Assembly: GCF_004136315.1 (NCBI RefSeq)
Contig: NZ_CP029562.1
Location: forward strand, 4,363,501-4,427,500
Reading direction: 5' to 3'
DNA from: Mesorhizobium sp. Pch-S
Lineage (GTDB): Bacteria > Pseudomonadota > Alphaproteobacteria > Rhizobiales > Rhizobiaceae
Length of the DNA stretch: 64,000 bases
In this document: piece by piece, positions 45,608 through 53,190 of the stretch
Layout of the letters: each line of letters begins with the position of its first letter
Numbering within the stretch: position 1 is the first letter of the stretch
Notes under the pieces: model-generated
What the model saw: only the letters and a program-made list of their open reading frames with translations
Told to the model about the DNA's origin: nothing
The model's database searches: none
Program-made: the position numbers and the translations under genes

Positions 45608-46033
45608 CTGGCGGGTACGCAGAAACTGCTCACCATCACGACCAGTGGTCCCGGGCTCTACGAGTTCACGGATCAGACCGCACGGTTCGTCGTCGATGCC
45701 GGAATCGAAACAGGATTGCTGACCGCTTTTGTGCGGCATACGTCCTGCTCGCTCGTCGTCCAGGAAAATGCCGATCCGGATGTGAGGCGCGACCTGGAAG
45801 CCTTCTTCCGCAGGCTGGTGCCGGCGGCAGATGATCCCTCGATGGACTATCTCGTCCATCGTTTCGAGGGGGCGGACGACATGCCGGCGCATATCAAGAG
45901 CGCGCTGACGCTGGTCTCGATCTCGATCCCTGTCTGCGGCGGCCGTCTTGGGCTCGGGACATGGCAAGGCATCTATCTTTTCGAGCATCGCAACCTTCCG
46001 CACCGGCGGGAGGTACTGCTTCATCTCGCCTGA
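45608..46033 (+). CDS. YjbQ/UPF0047 family protein, start codon unclear
   Basis: About 141 residues. The family core is complete: QKLLTITTSGPGLYEFT, FVRHTSCSLVVQENADPDVRRDLEAFF, HRFEGADDMPAHIKSAL and GTWQGIYLFEHRN (His/Asp metal and substrate sites). The family has a thiamin phosphate synthase side activity. No ATG, GTG or TTG lies in frame between the upstream stop (45578) and TTG at 45716, which would remove the first 36 residues. CTG at 45608, ten bases after AGAGG, or ATC at 45599 are the only early options; translation is probably coupled to lysE. Confidence 0.75.
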   Translation: MAGTQKLLTITTSGPGLYEFTDQTARFVVDAGIETGLLTAFVRHTSCSLVVQENADPDVRRDLEAFFRRLVPAADDPSMDYLVHRFEGADDMPAHIKSALTLVSISIPVCGGRLGLGTWQGIYLFEHRNLPHRREVLLHLA

Positions 46034-46061
46034 AGAAGGGGAGGTGCCGAAGCACCTCCGC

Positions 46062-46319
46062 TCAACGTGCCGGCTCGCAGACCATCCCGACGATGCGGCG
46101 CACAATCGGCAGAACGACGAGCAGGGTAGGAAAGGCGACCAGCCAGGACAGGCCCCAGGCGACCATCCAGATGCTGGGCATGGACGGGTGAAGGCCGAGG
46201 CTCTTCAGCGTCGAGATCAACGAGACGATGAAGGTCATCAGCAGCGAAAGAACAAGCGGGCTGATGATGGCAGCGTAGCGTGCAGGCAGTCGCCTGCGCC
46301 GAGTGGTATCGTTTGTCAT
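46062..46319 (-). CDS. DUF2798-type small membrane protein
   Basis: 85 residues, two membrane helices at about 14-38 and 48-74 joined by GLHPSMPSIWMVAWGLSW. The length, two-helix layout and proline/tryptophan-rich junction match DUF2798. The N terminus is arginine-rich (TTRRRRLPARYA). Convergent with the YjbQ gene; function unknown. Confidence 0.75.
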   Translation of the reverse strand: MTNDTTRRRRLPARYAAIISPLVLSLLMTFIVSLISTLKSLGLHPSMPSIWMVAWGLSWLVAFPTLLVVLPIVRRIVGMVCEPAR

Positions 46320-46506
46320 GGAAGTTTTCCGAAAAGCTCCGGTTCACAGCAGGGCATCCTTGGCCTCGTGGGCAGCCCGGCAGAACCGGGATTGGATGCG
46401 TTGCTTGACGTCAGACGCTTACGGAGAGGCGATCGCCTTCGCCGCCCATATAGCGGCGGCGTTCATAAGAATCAATATCTGCTTCAACACGTGTAAGATG
46501 CATCGT

Positions 46507-46549
46507 AAGATATATCTTGACTCATCGAGGGCGGCATCTTAATTAAGAT
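46507..46549. promoter_or_regulatory. Two perfect palindromes at the padR promoter
   Basis: AAGATATATCTT (46507-46518) and ATCTTAATTAAGAT (46536-46549) are perfect 12- and 14-bp palindromes; a third partial copy, GATATATCGTAAGA, follows. A TTGACT -35 (46517-46522) and TAATTA -10 (46540-46545) at 17-base spacing lie across them, so a bound dimer would cover both boxes. Probable autoregulatory PadR sites. Confidence 0.6.
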
Positions 46550-46580
46550 ATATCGTAAGACATAACGCATGGAGTTAAAT

Positions 46581-47237
46581 ATGCACAGACATCATTCATT
46601 CGGGGAGCGCGCCGAGCGCGCGTTCTGGCACATGGCCGGTCGTTTCGGCGGCGGCCGTGGCGGTCACGGTCCCTTCGGGCACGGCCGGCGCGGTCATGGC
46701 GGCCCCGGCGAAATGCTGAGAGCCGGCCGCATGTTCGGCGATGGCGATCTCAAGCTGATCGTGCTTTCCCTGTTGTCGGATGCGCCGCGCCACGGCTACG
46801 ACATCATCAAGGCGCTGGAAGAGCGTTCCTCCGGCATCTACAGCCCGAGCCCGGGCGTGGTTTATCCGACGCTGACTTTCCTGGAAGAAGCCGGTTATGC
46901 CATCTCGTCCACCGAAGGTGCCAAGAAGGTGTTTTCCATCACCGAGGCCGGTGCGGCTCATCTGGAGGAAAACCGCGACATGGTCGAGCGTGCGCTCGAT
47001 CATCTCGAGCGGGTCAGCGCCAAGATGGCCAAGGCGCGCGAGTGGTTCGGCTGGGATGACGATCGCGAGCGGCGCCACGACCACGACGAACGCCGCAATC
47101 CGGAACTGAAGCTGCTTCGCCGCCGCCTGCGTGCGGCACTTGCCGAGATCCTCGAGGCACCTGCCGACAAGCAGGCCGAAGCAGCCAGCATCCTGAAGGA
47201 GGCTGCCGAGGCGCTGGAGACGCTGGTCAAGCGCTGA
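46581..47237 (+). CDS. PadR-family transcriptional regulator with His/Gly-rich N terminus
   Basis: 218 residues from MHRHHSFGERAER; the upstream ATG at 46569 overlaps the GGAG that serves this start. A 45-residue His/Gly/Arg tail (GGGRGGHGPFGHGRRGHGG) precedes the winged helix: DLKLIVLSLLSDAPRHGYDIIKALEERSSGIYSPSPGVVYPTLTFLEEAG (about 56-105), the diagnostic PadR block. The C-terminal helices (RERRHDHDERRNPELKLL) dimerise. The His-rich tail could bind Ni2+, Zn2+ or Cu2+, so a metal or heme signal is plausible but unproved. Confidence 0.88.
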   Translation: MHRHHSFGERAERAFWHMAGRFGGGRGGHGPFGHGRRGHGGPGEMLRAGRMFGDGDLKLIVLSLLSDAPRHGYDIIKALEERSSGIYSPSPGVVYPTLTFLEEAGYAISSTEGAKKVFSITEAGAAHLEENRDMVERALDHLERVSAKMAKAREWFGWDDDRERRHDHDERRNPELKLLRRRLRAALAEILEAPADKQAEAASILKEAAEALETLVKR

Positions 47238-47243
47238 GCCACT

Positions 47244-47346
47244 AGAGCAATTCCAGGAAAGTATGTCACGGTTTTCCGCCCGGAACTGCGTAAAAACAAA
47301 GAGTTAGAGCATCTCCGCGTTTCCGTGAAAAACGGAAACGCTCTGA
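47244..47346 (+). repeat. Mosaic palindromic repeat, full reference copy
   Basis: About 103 bases, opening TAGAGCAATTCCAGGAAAG, with middle GGTTTTCCGCCCGGAACTGCG and closing palindrome GTTTCCGTGAAAAACGGAAACGCTCT. It is the clearest example for comparing the others. It starts 7 bases after the padR stop. Confidence 0.85.
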
Positions 47347-47477
47347 CGGCACAGGCAAGGGGCAGGCCGATGGATCCCAGCGCGCTTGCCCGTTGCTGTC
47401 AGGACGGCTACTGAACGGTGGAACCCGCGCAGGCTGTCTTTGAACCACTGCGTTGCTGAATCGGTGGAGGTCGCCCC

Positions 47478-47774
47478 ATGTCCTTTTTCAAACGTCTCTT
47501 CGGTGGTGGCGGCGGCAGTGAACCGGAAGAACCTGGCAAGGCCAAGCCGGTCAAGGAGATCGAGCACAAGGGTTTCAGCATCGCGGCGACGCCGTACAAG
47601 GCGGACGGGCAATACCAGACCTGCGGTGTCATCTCGAAGGAGATCGATGGCGTCGTGAAGGAACACCGTTTCATCCGTGCCGACCGTTTTGCCGGGCTTG
47701 ATGATGCCGTCGACATCACGCTGAAGAAGGGCGTGCAGCTCATCGACGAGCAAGGCGAGCGCATTTTCGGCTGA
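47478..47774 (+). CDS. HlyU-family protein
   Basis: 98 residues: a flexible Gly/Glu N-terminal tail (FFKRLFGGGGGSEPEEP), then KPVKEIEHKGFSIAATPYKADGQYQTCGVISKE and a final VDITLKKGVQLIDEQGERIF helix/strand. This matches the HlyU domain, named for a Vibrio virulence regulator. The domain here is short, and the DNA-binding role is not evident in the sequence. Ends at a strong terminator. Confidence 0.8.
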   Translation: MSFFKRLFGGGGGSEPEEPGKAKPVKEIEHKGFSIAATPYKADGQYQTCGVISKEIDGVVKEHRFIRADRFAGLDDAVDITLKKGVQLIDEQGERIFG

Positions 47775-47800
47775 CCTGTCGTTTTCTGGCCCCGAAAACA

Positions 47801-47832
47801 CAACAGCCGCCGTGGCGACACGGCGGCTGTTG
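47801..47832. terminator. Strong bidirectional hairpin terminator
   Basis: CAACAGCCGCCGTG and CACGGCGGCTGTTG, perfect 14-bp arms with a 4-base loop, followed by CTTTT on the plus strand and by GTTTTC on the minus strand, between the convergent hlyU-like and azoreductase genes. Confidence 0.85.
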
Positions 47833-47848
47833 CTTTTGGTCGACTCTG

Positions 47849-48496
47849 TTAGGCCGCGGCAGCCTGGAGAGCTGATCCGGCCACCGAGGCGGCAAGTGCG
47901 TCGACCTGTTTTCCGGCTTTGGCGAGTGCGGCATTCAATGCCTCCTCACCCTTCGCGGCACCTTCCACGCGAATGATTTCCACATCGGTCATGCCGTTGA
48001 AGGCCAGCACGCTTTTCAGATACGGGACGGCAAAGTCCATCACGGCACCCGGACCTTCGGAATAGACGCCGCCCGACGCCAGCACCACATAGACCTTCCT
48101 GCCCGTAACCAGACCTTGCGGGCCGTTCGCACCGTAGGAGAACGTGCGGCCGGAACGCATGATGTGGTCGATCCAGGATTTCAGTGTCGAGGAAATCGAA
48201 AAATTGATGAAGCCGGTGGCCAGTATGATGTGATCGGCGGCAAGCAGTTCGTCAACGGCGGCGTCGGAAACACAGACAACCTCGGTCTGGCGAGGCGTGC
48301 GTGCCTCCGCCGGCGTGAAAATGCCGCTGGCATAATCCGGCTCGATATGCGGCAGCGGATTGGCAACGAGATCGCGCTTTTTCAGCGTGGATCCGGGCAG
48401 GGCAGCCTGCAGCTTGTTGGCCAGCTCGGTGGCGACCCGGGTTGAATGCGAAGCCTCGCCGCGCGGGCTCGAGGTGACGAGAAGGATGTTGGACAT
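47849..48496 (-). CDS. azoR: FMN-dependent NADH-azoreductase
   Basis: 215 residues; GGAGAG precedes ATG. The flavodoxin-like fold starts MSNILLVTSSPRGEASHSTRVA, whose S-x-R loop binds FMN phosphate. DHIILATGFINFSISSTLKSWIDHIMRSGRTFSYG (about 88-122) is the family FMN and dimer block. Reduces quinones and azo bonds with NADH, guarding against electrophile and quinone stress. Divergent from a LysR regulator, which probably controls it. Confidence 0.88.
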   Translation of the reverse strand: MSNILLVTSSPRGEASHSTRVATELANKLQAALPGSTLKKRDLVANPLPHIEPDYASGIFTPAEARTPRQTEVVCVSDAAVDELLAADHIILATGFINFSISSTLKSWIDHIMRSGRTFSYGANGPQGLVTGRKVYVVLASGGVYSEGPGAVMDFAVPYLKSVLAFNGMTDVEIIRVEGAAKGEEALNAALAKAGKQVDALAASVAGSALQAAAA

Positions 48497-48616
48497 TTCA
48501 GCTCTCCGTTGGTGATGGCGGGCGACCGCCTGATTTCGAAGAGACAGATAGCGCTCGACATCGATCTAAAAAATTGGGAAAATATCTATCGAATATATCC
48601 ATGGATTAGATAAGCT

Positions 48617-49621
48617 ATGTTGGCGAACCCGACCCTCGACCAATTGCAGGTGTTCCTGGCCGTGGCTGAAACCGGCAGCTTCTCCGGTGCGGCGCGCCAT
48701 CTGAACCGCGCGCAATCGGTGATCAGCTACACCATCGCCAATCTGGAGGCGCAGCTCGAACTCAGGCTCTTCACCCGCGAAGGCACCCGTGAGCCGATAC
48801 TCACCGTCGAAGGCAAGGCGATGCTGGCGGATGCACGTCGCATGGTCGGCGTCCTGCAGGATATCCGCGCCCGCGCCGACGGGCTGAAGCGCGGACTGGA
48901 GGCGGAGGTGACGATTGCCGTCGACGTGACGGTGCCTTCGCCAGCCCTGGTCAGGGCCCTGGCAGCCTTCGAGGCCGAATTTCCATCCGTAACGCTGAAA
49001 CTCAACGTCGGCGCGCTCGGCGTGATCTGGGAGCAGCTTGCGCGGCGGCTCAGCGATCTGAGCTTCGGCGGATCGCCGCGTGATCTCGGCGACGATCTGG
49101 TGTCGGTGCGCATCGGCGAGGCTTCGATGGTGCCGGTCGCTGCGCCGGGCCACCCGCTGGCAATGTACAAAGGCAGGGTGCCGCTGTCTTTTGTGCGCGA
49201 GCATATCCAGCTCGTCGTCTCCGACGTCAGCAAGGTCACCGAAGGCAAGGAATTCAGCGTCTTTGCCTATCGCACCTGGCGCATGACGGACATGGGGACA
49301 AAACGGGACCTGATCGTATCCGGCCTTGGCTGGGGCGGTCTGCCGACCTGGATGATCCTGCAGGATGTGCAGGCGGGGCGCCTGAAGGTGCTCGATCTCG
49401 AGCCTTATCCGGAGCGGCCTTACCCGCTGCATGCCTTCTACCGGGCGGATGCGCCGCCCGGGCCGGCAGGAACCTGGCTGATCGAGCGGTTCAGGCAGGA
49501 ATTGCCGACTGCCTGTTCGACGCTGCAGCAGATGAGCGACCGGAAAAGGCACGGAACGGCGGATCAGGAAGAGGTCTTGCGCATCAACCCGTCGACGACT
49601 GCGGCAAGCACGGCACGATAG
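48617..49621 (+). CDS. LysR-family transcriptional regulator
   Basis: 334 residues. Winged helix-turn-helix at about 6-65 (TLDQLQVFLAVAETGSFSGAARHLNRAQSVISYTIANLEAQL). The effector domain is from about 95 (LEAEVTIAVDVTVPSPALVRAL), and GLPTWMILQDVQAGRLKVLD is the late core strand. The C-terminal 20 residues are extra for the family, and the last 58 bases overlap the 3' end of the convergent tetR gene. Divergent from azoR in the classic LysR-target arrangement. Confidence 0.87.
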   Translation: MLANPTLDQLQVFLAVAETGSFSGAARHLNRAQSVISYTIANLEAQLELRLFTREGTREPILTVEGKAMLADARRMVGVLQDIRARADGLKRGLEAEVTIAVDVTVPSPALVRALAAFEAEFPSVTLKLNVGALGVIWEQLARRLSDLSFGGSPRDLGDDLVSVRIGEASMVPVAAPGHPLAMYKGRVPLSFVREHIQLVVSDVSKVTEGKEFSVFAYRTWRMTDMGTKRDLIVSGLGWGGLPTWMILQDVQAGRLKVLDLEPYPERPYPLHAFYRADAPPGPAGTWLIERFRQELPTACSTLQQMSDRKRHGTADQEEVLRINPSTTAASTAR

Positions 49622-50166
49622 TCCTGCGCGGATGCGCCCGCATCGACTGCGAGCGCGGCACGGTCGAATGCCGCTCCCAAAAGGGATGTCAGCGCTTCCA
49701 GCGGTAGCTTGGGCAGGTCGCCTGCGCGCATGGTCGCTGCCAGTCCTTCGCGCAAGGTGCGATTGCCGTGCCGGCCGTCGATATCGTCCATCTCGGCGCG
49801 TCCGAGCACCGCCGGCCCGTCGAGCAGCAGCAGCCGCGTGCGGCCGGGTAGGCTCATGGCCGCGACATAGGCCTCGCCGCCGGCCAGCAGCGCGTCCCGT
49901 GCTGACAGCGTGCGCGGAGTGGCCTGTTCTATCGTTTTCGCGACCGCAGCTGCCTCGGCCTCGACCACGGCCCGGAACAGCGCCTGCTTGTCGGCGAAGT
50001 GATGATAGAGCGCGCCGCGCGTGACGCCGGCTGCGGCCACGATCTCCGGAGTGCCAGTCTCCGCGTAGGATTTCTCGGTGAAAAGCCGCCGTGCGGCGGC
50101 GATCAGCTCGCCGCGCGTGGCCTCGGTGCGGTCACGGTTGGACCGGCGCGAATTCGCCTCTTGCAT
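49564..50166 (-). CDS. TetR-family regulator of the adjacent glyoxalase gene
   Basis: 200 residues. N-terminal domain at about 15-60: [47 protein letters not shown], textbook TetR. The C-terminal ligand domain is unassigned. Its 3' end overlaps lysR by 58 bases (tail to tail). Two near-identical operators lie directly ahead of its ATG, shared with the divergent glyoxalase-type gene. Confidence 0.88.
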   Translation of the reverse strand: MQEANSRRSNRDRTEATRGELIAAARRLFTEKSYAETGTPEIVAAAGVTRGALYHHFADKQALFRAVVEAEAAAVAKTIEQATPRTLSARDALLAGGEAYVAAMSLPGRTRLLLLDGPAVLGRAEMDDIDGRHGNRTLREGLAATMRAGDLPKLPLEALTSLLGAAFDRAALAVDAGASAQDYRAVLAAVVDGLMRKTSS

Positions 50167-50212
50167 ACATGCAGCCTGTATGTTAATTCAATCTACATGC
50201 AGACTGTATGTT
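50167..50212. promoter_or_regulatory. Tandem TetR operators, 28-bp spacing
   Basis: Two 18-base copies of ACATGCAGCCTGTATGTT (50167-50184 and 50195-50212) differ at one base. Each is itself partly palindromic (ACAT...GTATG). They fill the space between the tetR and glyoxalase-type starts, in phase to about 2.7 helical turns, so two dimers could bind side by side. Confidence 0.75.
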
Positions 50213-50234
50213 TATTTCGAGAGGAAGGAAAGCC

Positions 50235-50660
50235 ATGAAAACTACCAGCTATTATCCCGTGCTGATGACCGGCGATGTCGCCGGCACCACCGCCTTCTAC
50301 GTCGAGCATTTCCGCTTCAAGCCCCTGTTCGAAAGCGACTGGTACGTGCACCTGCAGTCGTCCGAGGACAAACGCGTCAATCTCGGCATCGTGCAGGGCG
50401 ACCATGAGACCATCCCGGTGGAGGGACGGGGGCGTGCGTCGGGGCTGCTCATCAACTTCGAGGTGAAGGATGTCGATGCCGTGCATGAGCGGATCGTGGC
50501 GGCCGGGTTGCCGATCCTGCGTTCGCTGCGTGACGAGGCATTCGGCCAGCGCCATTTCATCACCCGCGATCCGAACGGGGTCCTGATTGATGTCATCAAG
50601 CCGATCCCTCCGAGCGAGGAGTTCCTGGCACAATTCGCGCCTGAGGCAGTCGGCAAGTAG
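50235..50660 (+). CDS. Glyoxalase/bleomycin-resistance (VOC) family protein
   Basis: 141 residues from [33 protein letters not shown] upstream. Two beta-alpha-beta-beta-beta modules: [22 protein letters not shown], then [20 protein letters not shown], with [16 protein letters not shown] at the end. A possible metal ligand Glu is missing from the usual final position (I-D here), so it may be a binding protein rather than a lyase. Regulated by the divergent TetR. Confidence 0.82.
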   Translation: MKTTSYYPVLMTGDVAGTTAFYVEHFRFKPLFESDWYVHLQSSEDKRVNLGIVQGDHETIPVEGRGRASGLLINFEVKDVDAVHERIVAAGLPILRSLRDEAFGQRHFITRDPNGVLIDVIKPIPPSEEFLAQFAPEAVGK

Positions 50661-50747
50661 CCGGTAAGTCAACTGACAGGGCATGTCGGTAGCGAACCGC
50701 CGGGGTGCCTCTGCGAGATGGCGCCGACATCACGTGCAACTTATGCT

Positions 50748-50767
50748 GGGCCCGTTGAAACGGGCCC
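50748..50767 (+). terminator. Terminator-like hairpin just before the arginase-fold start
   Basis: GGGCCCGT and ACGGGCCC with a TGAA loop, then TTT, sits 5 bases before the ATG of the next gene. It could end the glyoxalase transcript or mask the ribosome site of the arginase-fold gene. Confidence 0.6.
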
Positions 50768-50772
50768 TTTCC

Positions 50773-51699
50773 ATGCGTGACATCAACCTTATCCGAGCTC
50801 CCTTCAACCTTGGTTTGCGTCCACTGAGGCCGCGCCATGAGCCCGGCACATGGCGGGCGCCGCAGGCGCTGACGGAGGCCGGTCTCATCCAAGCGCTGGC
50901 GCCGGCGCAGGTCATCGATCTGGAACGCCCTGCCTACAGCACCGAGCCGCAGCCGGGCACGAAACTGCGCAATGGTCCTGCGATCCGGAGCTTCAACCTG
51001 CGACTGGCAGATATTGTCGCCGATACGATCGGGCGAGGGGCGTTTGTGCTCATCATCGGCGGTGACTGCACGATCCTGCTCGGCGCCCTGGCGGGTGCGC
51101 GACGCTCGGGACCGTTGTCGCTGGTTCATGTCGACGGCCACAGCGACTTCCGTCATCCCGGCAATGACGACGACAACCTGCCGCTTGGCTCGGCCGCCGG
51201 CATGGATCTGGCGGCCGCAACGGGGCGCGGCGAAACACTGCTCACCGATTGGCCGGGCATAGCAGGCCCCTTGCTCCACGACGATCAGGTGATGCAGATC
51301 GGCGAGCGTGAGAACCGCGATACCGATTACGCTTGGCGTGACATCGAAGCCACGGATATCACACAGGTCGATGTCTTCGCCGCACAGGAGCTTGGCGCAG
51401 CAGGAGTTCTTGCCAAAGCCGAGCCCGTGCTGGCAAGCCACGGTCGCCACTGGGTGCATTTCGACGTCGACGCGCTCGATCAGGCGGTCATGCCGGCGGT
51501 CGATTCTCCCGGCAGTCCGGGTATCGATCCGGATCAGCTCATTGCCATCCTAGCCGCGCTGGTCGCCAGGCCGGGTTGCGTCGGCATGAACGTGACGATC
51601 TTCGATCCGGATCTGGATCCGAATGGTGAACTGGCGGTCTGGCTGGTGAATTTCCTGCGCAAGGTGTTCGACGGATTCAATCCGCCTGCAGGAACATGA
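50773..51699 (+). CDS. Arginase/agmatinase/formiminoglutamase-fold protein
   Basis: 308 residues from MRDINLIRAPFNLGLRPLRP; in-frame ATGs at 50743 and 50683 are alternatives. The manganese ligands of the ureohydrolase fold are visible: His/Asp in LIIGGDCTILLGAL, DGHSD in LVHVDGHSDFRHPG (usually D-A-H-x-D), and DVDALDQAVMPAVDSPG (D-x-D). The spacing is as in arginases, but GGD-C replaces GGDHS, so substrate and activity are uncertain. Its stop lies 5 bases from the stop of the convergent HxlR gene. Confidence 0.83.
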   Translation: MRDINLIRAPFNLGLRPLRPRHEPGTWRAPQALTEAGLIQALAPAQVIDLERPAYSTEPQPGTKLRNGPAIRSFNLRLADIVADTIGRGAFVLIIGGDCTILLGALAGARRSGPLSLVHVDGHSDFRHPGNDDDNLPLGSAAGMDLAAATGRGETLLTDWPGIAGPLLHDDQVMQIGERENRDTDYAWRDIEATDITQVDVFAAQELGAAGVLAKAEPVLASHGRHWVHFDVDALDQAVMPAVDSPGSPGIDPDQLIAILAALVARPGCVGMNVTIFDPDLDPNGELAVWLVNFLRKVFDGFNPPAGT

Positions 51700-51704
51700 G
51701 ATCG

Positions 51705-52088
51705 CTAGCAGTTGCCTGGCGCGACGTAATCTGTGGCGAGAATATTATCGTCACCCCAGCGCTTCAGGGCCAGGATGATCGGCTCCAGTGACCGCCCACG
51801 CTCGGTCAGCGAATATTCGACCTTGGGAGGAACTTCCGCGTAGACCTTGCGGTCGATCAGGCCGCTCGTCTCCAGTTCGCGCAACTGATTGGTCAGCATG
51901 CGCTGGGTGACGTTCATCTTGCGGCGCAATTCGTTGAAGCGAAGCGTGCCCTTCTGGATGAGGTGGTAGAGGATGACACCTTTCCACTTGCCGCCAATGA
52001 GTTCCAATGTGCCTTCCACCGGGCAGGCCGGGGAATTGCGCAGATCTTGATGACGGATGCGGCCCACAGGATGTCTCCACGGTATCAT
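51705..52088 (-). CDS. HxlR-family transcriptional regulator
   Basis: 127 residues from [20 protein letters not shown]; the longer frame from 52253 runs through the promoter. [59 protein letters not shown] (about 21-80) is the complete HxlR winged helix with the conserved early Cys of redox- or electrophile-sensing members. Divergent from a quinone reductase-like gene, which suggests that it represses it until a quinone or aldehyde modifies the cysteine. Confidence 0.87.
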   Translation of the reverse strand: MIPWRHPVGRIRHQDLRNSPACPVEGTLELIGGKWKGVILYHLIQKGTLRFNELRRKMNVTQRMLTNQLRELETSGLIDRKVYAEVPPKVEYSLTERGRSLEPIILALKRWGDDNILATDYVAPGNC

Positions 52089-52097
52089 TTTCGACAC

Positions 52098-52137
52098 TAT
52101 GTACAATAAAAGTGCATTCTTGCGATCAATGTACATA
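52098..52137. promoter_or_regulatory. Inverted repeat in the hxlR/reductase spacer
   Basis: TATGTACA (52098-52105) and TGTACATA (52130-52137) are perfect 8-bp arms separated by 24 bases, placed between the divergent starts. The TGTACA core is palindromic itself. Likely HxlR sites. Confidence 0.6.
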
Positions 52138-52174
52138 AAGCACATCTGGCATGTACGCAAAAAGGAGACATGCC

Positions 52175-53188
52175 ATGCGCGCCATTGGGTATCTGGAACC
52201 ACAGCCGATCTCGGCCCCTTCGTCCCTCGTCGACATAGAGCTGCCGCGCCCAAAGGCCCTTGGCCGGGACATACTGGTCGAGGTCAAGGCTGTTTCGGTC
52301 AACCCGGTCGACACCAAGGTCCGTGCCAACGCGAAACCGGTCGATGGTCAGCACAGGGTGCTAGGCTGGGATGCCGCCGGCGTTGTCGTTGAAACCGGTC
52401 CCGAAGCGAGCCTGTTCAAGCCCGGCGACGAGGTCTTCTATGCTGGAGCCATCAACCGGCCCGGCTCGGATGCCGAATTCCATCTCGTCGACGAGAGGAT
52501 CGCGGCACTGAAGCCTCGCTCCCTGGATTTCGCGGCGGCAGCCGCCCTGCCGCTGACGTCGATCACCGCCTATGAGGCGCTGTTCGACCGGCTGGATGTG
52601 ACCCGGCCGGTTGCCGGCGCGGCCAACGCCATCGTCATCGTCGGCGCTGCCGGTGGTGTCGGCTCGATCGCCATCCAGCTCTTGCGCGCACTGACTGACC
52701 TTACGGTCATTGCCACCGCCTCACGGCCCGAAACGGTCGAATGGGTGAAGGCGCGCGGCGCGCATCATGTGATCGACCACAGCAAGGCGATGGCGGATCA
52801 GGTCGCAGCACTTGGTGTCGGGGCGCCGGCTTTCGTTTTTTCATTGACCCACAGCGATGCACACGCCGGCGAGATCGCCAAGCTGATCGCGCCGCAGGGC
52901 AGGGTGGCGCTGATCGATGATCCGAAATCCTTCGACATCATGCTGTTCAAATCGAAGGCGCTGTCGCTGCACTGGGAGATGATGTTCGCTCGGCCAGTAT
53001 ACGAGACCGCAGATGTCATCCGGCAGCATGAGCTTCTGACCAGGGTGGCCGGGCTGGTCGATGCCGGCAAGGTCAAGTCGACCATCACCGACAACTACGG
53101 AAATATCTCGGCTGCGAATTTGATGCGTGCGCACGCCCAGATCGAATCCGGCACGACGCTGGGCAAGATCGTGCTTGCCGGCTGGTAA
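52175..53188 (+). CDS. Zinc-independent alcohol dehydrogenase/quinone reductase
   Basis: 337 residues; AAAGGAG precedes this ATG. Catalytic-domain GroES fold: [60 protein letters not shown] Rossmann motif [21 protein letters not shown] (about 145-165). No zinc-binding Cys cluster. Reduces quinones or enones, matching control by an electrophile-sensing HxlR protein next door. Confidence 0.88.
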   Translation: MRAIGYLEPQPISAPSSLVDIELPRPKALGRDILVEVKAVSVNPVDTKVRANAKPVDGQHRVLGWDAAGVVVETGPEASLFKPGDEVFYAGAINRPGSDAEFHLVDERIAALKPRSLDFAAAAALPLTSITAYEALFDRLDVTRPVAGAANAIVIVGAAGGVGSIAIQLLRALTDLTVIATASRPETVEWVKARGAHHVIDHSKAMADQVAALGVGAPAFVFSLTHSDAHAGEIAKLIAPQGRVALIDDPKSFDIMLFKSKALSLHWEMMFARPVYETADVIRQHELLTRVAGLVDAGKVKSTITDNYGNISAANLMRAHAQIESGTTLGKIVLAGW

Positions 53189-53190
53189 TT

